From: Chitinophagaceae bacterium
GTDB lineage: Bacteria > Bacteroidota > Bacteroidia > Chitinophagales > Chitinophagaceae
Direction of reading: 5' to 3'
NCBI GenBank assembly: GCA_019752045.1
Contig: JAIEMP010000007.1
Coordinates: forward strand, 248,001 to 312,000
DNA: 64,000 nucleotides
Of this stretch, positions 62,488 through 64,000 are shown in pieces. A program made the translations under genes and the position numbers. Every line of letters starts with the position of its first letter. Position 1 is the stretch's first letter. The notes beneath the pieces are model-generated. The model was not told the origin of the DNA and ran no database searches. It was given only the letters and a program-made list of their open reading frames with translations.

Positions 62488-63462
62488 TTATAAATCATCC
62501 CAAAATCCCATTTTGCTGTAACGTTCAATACGTTGGTTTATCCGTTCAACAGGATCTGTTTTCTTTAGTTCCTGCAGCAACGGAATCAATTCTTTTTTCA
62601 AGAGTTGAGCAGCTTCATCATAATCCCAATGTGCACCACCTGCAGGTTCAGGAACAATACCATCTACTATGCCAAATCCATGCATATAATCGGGTGTAAG
62701 TTTTAATTGTTCCGCTGCTACTTCTTTCTTGTCCCAGCTGCGCCACAAAATAGAACTGCAGCTCTCAGGAGAAATAACGGTGTACCAGGTATTCTCGAGC
62801 ATCAGTACTTTATCTCCAACGCCAATACCCAATGCACCGCCACTTGCACCTTCGCCTATTACAACACAAATAACCGGAACTTTTAAACGGATCATTTCAT
62901 AAATATTCCGTGCAATGGCTTCACCCTGTCCTCTTTCTTCAGCTTCCAGACCGGGAAAAGCGCCGGGTGTATCAATTAATGTAATAACAGGTTTATTAAA
63001 TTTTTCGGCAAGTTTCATTAAGCGAAGTGCTTTTCTGTAACCCTCGGGATTAGCCATACCAAAATTGCGCAACTGCCGCATTTTTGTATTGATCCCTTTT
63101 TGCTGGCCAATGATCATGACTGTTTCTCCATCGAGTTGTGCAAATCCACCCACCATTGCTTTATCATCTTTCACTCCTCTATCACCAAAAATTTCTACAA
63201 AGTTGGTGCACATTTTATCAATGTATTTCAATGTATAAGGCCGGTCGGGGTGGCGGCTCATTTGTACCTTCTGCCAACTGTTAAGATGCAGTGTTATTTC
63301 TTTTCTTTTTTCAAGAATATTTTGTTCCAGTTGCTGAATGGTAGAAGAGTAATCAACTTTCGTATTTTTTTCAGACCGTTGCCTGATCTCTTTCAACTCA
63401 TCAACCAATTCTTTGATGGGCTTTTCAATTTCGATAAACTGACGATTTTCAAGTGATGGCAT
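62488..63462 (-). CDS. accA: Acetyl-CoA carboxylase carboxyltransferase subunit alpha
   Basis: This 324-residue subunit pairs with AccD to transfer CO2 from biotin to acetyl-CoA, the first committed step of fatty acid synthesis. Seen are an N-terminal coiled coil ([21 protein letters not shown]), [72 protein letters not shown] and a C-terminal helical tail. accD is not in the window, as usual. Confidence 0.96.
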   Translation of the reverse strand: MPSLENRQFIEIEKPIKELVDELKEIRQRSEKNTKVDYSSTIQQLEQNILEKRKEITLHLNSWQKVQMSRHPDRPYTLKYIDKMCTNFVEIFGDRGVKDDKAMVGGFAQLDGETVMIIGQQKGINTKMRQLRNFGMANPEGYRKALRLMKLAEKFNKPVITLIDTPGAFPGLEAEERGQGEAIARNIYEMIRLKVPVICVVIGEGASGGALGIGVGDKVLMLENTWYTVISPESCSSILWRSWDKKEVAAEQLKLTPDYMHGFGIVDGIVPEPAGGAHWDYDEAAQLLKKELIPLLQELKKTDPVERINQRIERYSKMGFWDDL

Positions 63463-63510
63463 AACGTAAATTATAGGGGATAAAATTAAGTGATAACTGC
63501 AATAATAATG

Positions 63511-63544
63511 AAAAAAGGCTGCCTCTTTTGAGACAGCCTTTTTT
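63511..63544. terminator. Bidirectional-looking hairpin after the 63579 gene
   Basis: AAAAAAGGCTG and CAGCCTTTTTT pair, with an inner CTC/GAG pairing around TTTT and one mismatch. T-runs are available on both strands. It lies between the end of the leftward gene at 63579 and accA. Confidence 0.85.
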
Positions 63545-63578
63545 CTATTTTACTTTTCAACGATCAGATCACTGAAAA

Positions 63579-64000
63579 TTATTGCTTGGTTAAACGAAGC
63601 CAGTATCTGCCATAGTTTGAACTAAGTGCACCTGGTACATGATGAAACAACCGCAAATCAATGGTGCCTGTACATGCAAATACAAAATTTGACGTACCGT
63701 CAGAAGTTACTGCAACTCTATTGAGTCCAAAAGCTCCTTGATAGTCACCATAAAGCTGATCTGTAACTTTTGCAATACCTGTTGCAGGAGCAATTTTTAC
63801 TGTAATATCCCTTAATACAACTCCATAAGATGGATTCGGGTATGCACGAATGTTAATCGAATCAGTTCCTGCAGAAGTTACAGTAATAAAATCACCGGGT
63901 CCCCAATCTTGCCACTCGTCCTCACGTACCACAAAATTTCCGGGGAAGCCTGCTGGTACAAAAGGGCAAACGACGTTTGCGGTCCATGTTGTAGAAGCTC
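63579..64000 (-). CDS. Unknown, probably exported protein, 5' end beyond the window
   Basis: The minus-strand frame is open from the stop at 63579 to the window edge (at least 140 codons). I chose not to use the GTG at 63932 because upstream codons (TWTANVVCPFVPAGFPGNFVV) continue the same protein without a stop. The sequence is beta-rich (DSINIRAYPNPSYGVVLRD, then a final GRYWLRLTKQ), with 'YPNPS' resembling but not being a T9SS sorting domain in position or length. Function unknown. Confidence 0.6.
   Translation of the reverse strand, partial: ASTTWTANVVCPFVPAGFPGNFVVREDEWQDWGPGDFITVTSAGTDSINIRAYPNPSYGVVLRDITVKIAPATGIAKVTDQLYGDYQGAFGLNRVAVTSDGTSNFVFACTGTIDLRLFHHVPGALSSNYGRYWLRLTKQ

Noticed and set aside
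63579-63932. Complete 117-residue protein starting at a GTG
   Set aside because: The frame continues upstream to the window edge without a stop, so the gene is longer and cut off.

Overview
The window is a chromosomal stretch from a member of the Bacteroidota, most likely close to Chitinophagaceae (family-level placement is inference). Supporting signs are several T9SS cargo proteins ending in 'YPNP...' sorting domains, a PorV2/PorU2-type gene pair, a GLPGLI-family protein, outer-membrane barrel and lipoprotein genes, weak Shine-Dalgarno sequences, and promoters of the Bacteroidota form TTTG-N19-TAnnTTTG. I see no rRNA, CRISPR array, prophage, transposase or integrase. One tRNA (Gln, TTG) is present.

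Layout. 1-5.7 kb holds a ChbG/YdjC-type deacetylase cut by the window edge, two polytopic GT-C-like membrane proteins and a membrane sulfatase/phosphotransferase-like protein, which look like envelope polysaccharide functions. 5.7-11.9 kb is a porV2-porU2 operon with a near-perfect promoter. 12-18.6 kb holds tyrS, an SGNH hydrolase, a divergent cyanophycinase/cyanophycin synthetase pair (nitrogen storage), tRNA-Gln and a beta-barrel protein. 18.6-26.2 kb is a nucleotide-sugar operon read leftward: aminotransferase, ugd, UDP-xylose synthase, a second UDP-sugar dehydrogenase, rfbB, rfbC, rfbD. It is laced with small palindromic repeats, one of which lies inside ugd. 26.3-29.6 kb holds waaA, a conserved unknown, thymidine kinase and a VapBC toxin-antitoxin pair.

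The most unusual part is 29.6-35.7 kb. A 5' fragment of ccmB lies just after vapC, and the same roughly 75 bp recurs at the real ccmB 5.4 kb further on. Between the copies are five AT-rich leftward genes (three paralogous small exported proteins of unknown family, a small lipoprotein and a 756-residue lipoprotein) and a rightward XRE regulator. The large lipoprotein has a run of 10 G/C between its only good ATG and the rest of the gene; as sequenced the ATG is out of frame, and a run of 9 or 12 would restore a full lipoprotein signal peptide. This looks like a phase-variable, possibly acquired surface cassette. The remaining ccmB has no standard start codon that would keep its first membrane segment.

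35.7-43.7 kb holds ccmC, a ccmD-like gene, glutamate dehydrogenase, a DegP-type protease, two small exported proteins, a GH13 glycosidase and ispH. 43.7-56 kb is a run of exported proteins: three with T9SS type A sorting domains and a very large SdrD_B-repeat protein, with cytidylate kinase between them. 56-64 kb holds clpC, a lone STAS protein, RNase Z, an esterase, dapA, accA and the end of another probably exported protein. Several start codons were moved downstream from the longest reading frame because a terminator or promoter lies in the proposed N-terminus (sulfatase-like gene, tyrS, waaA, ispH, cmk).
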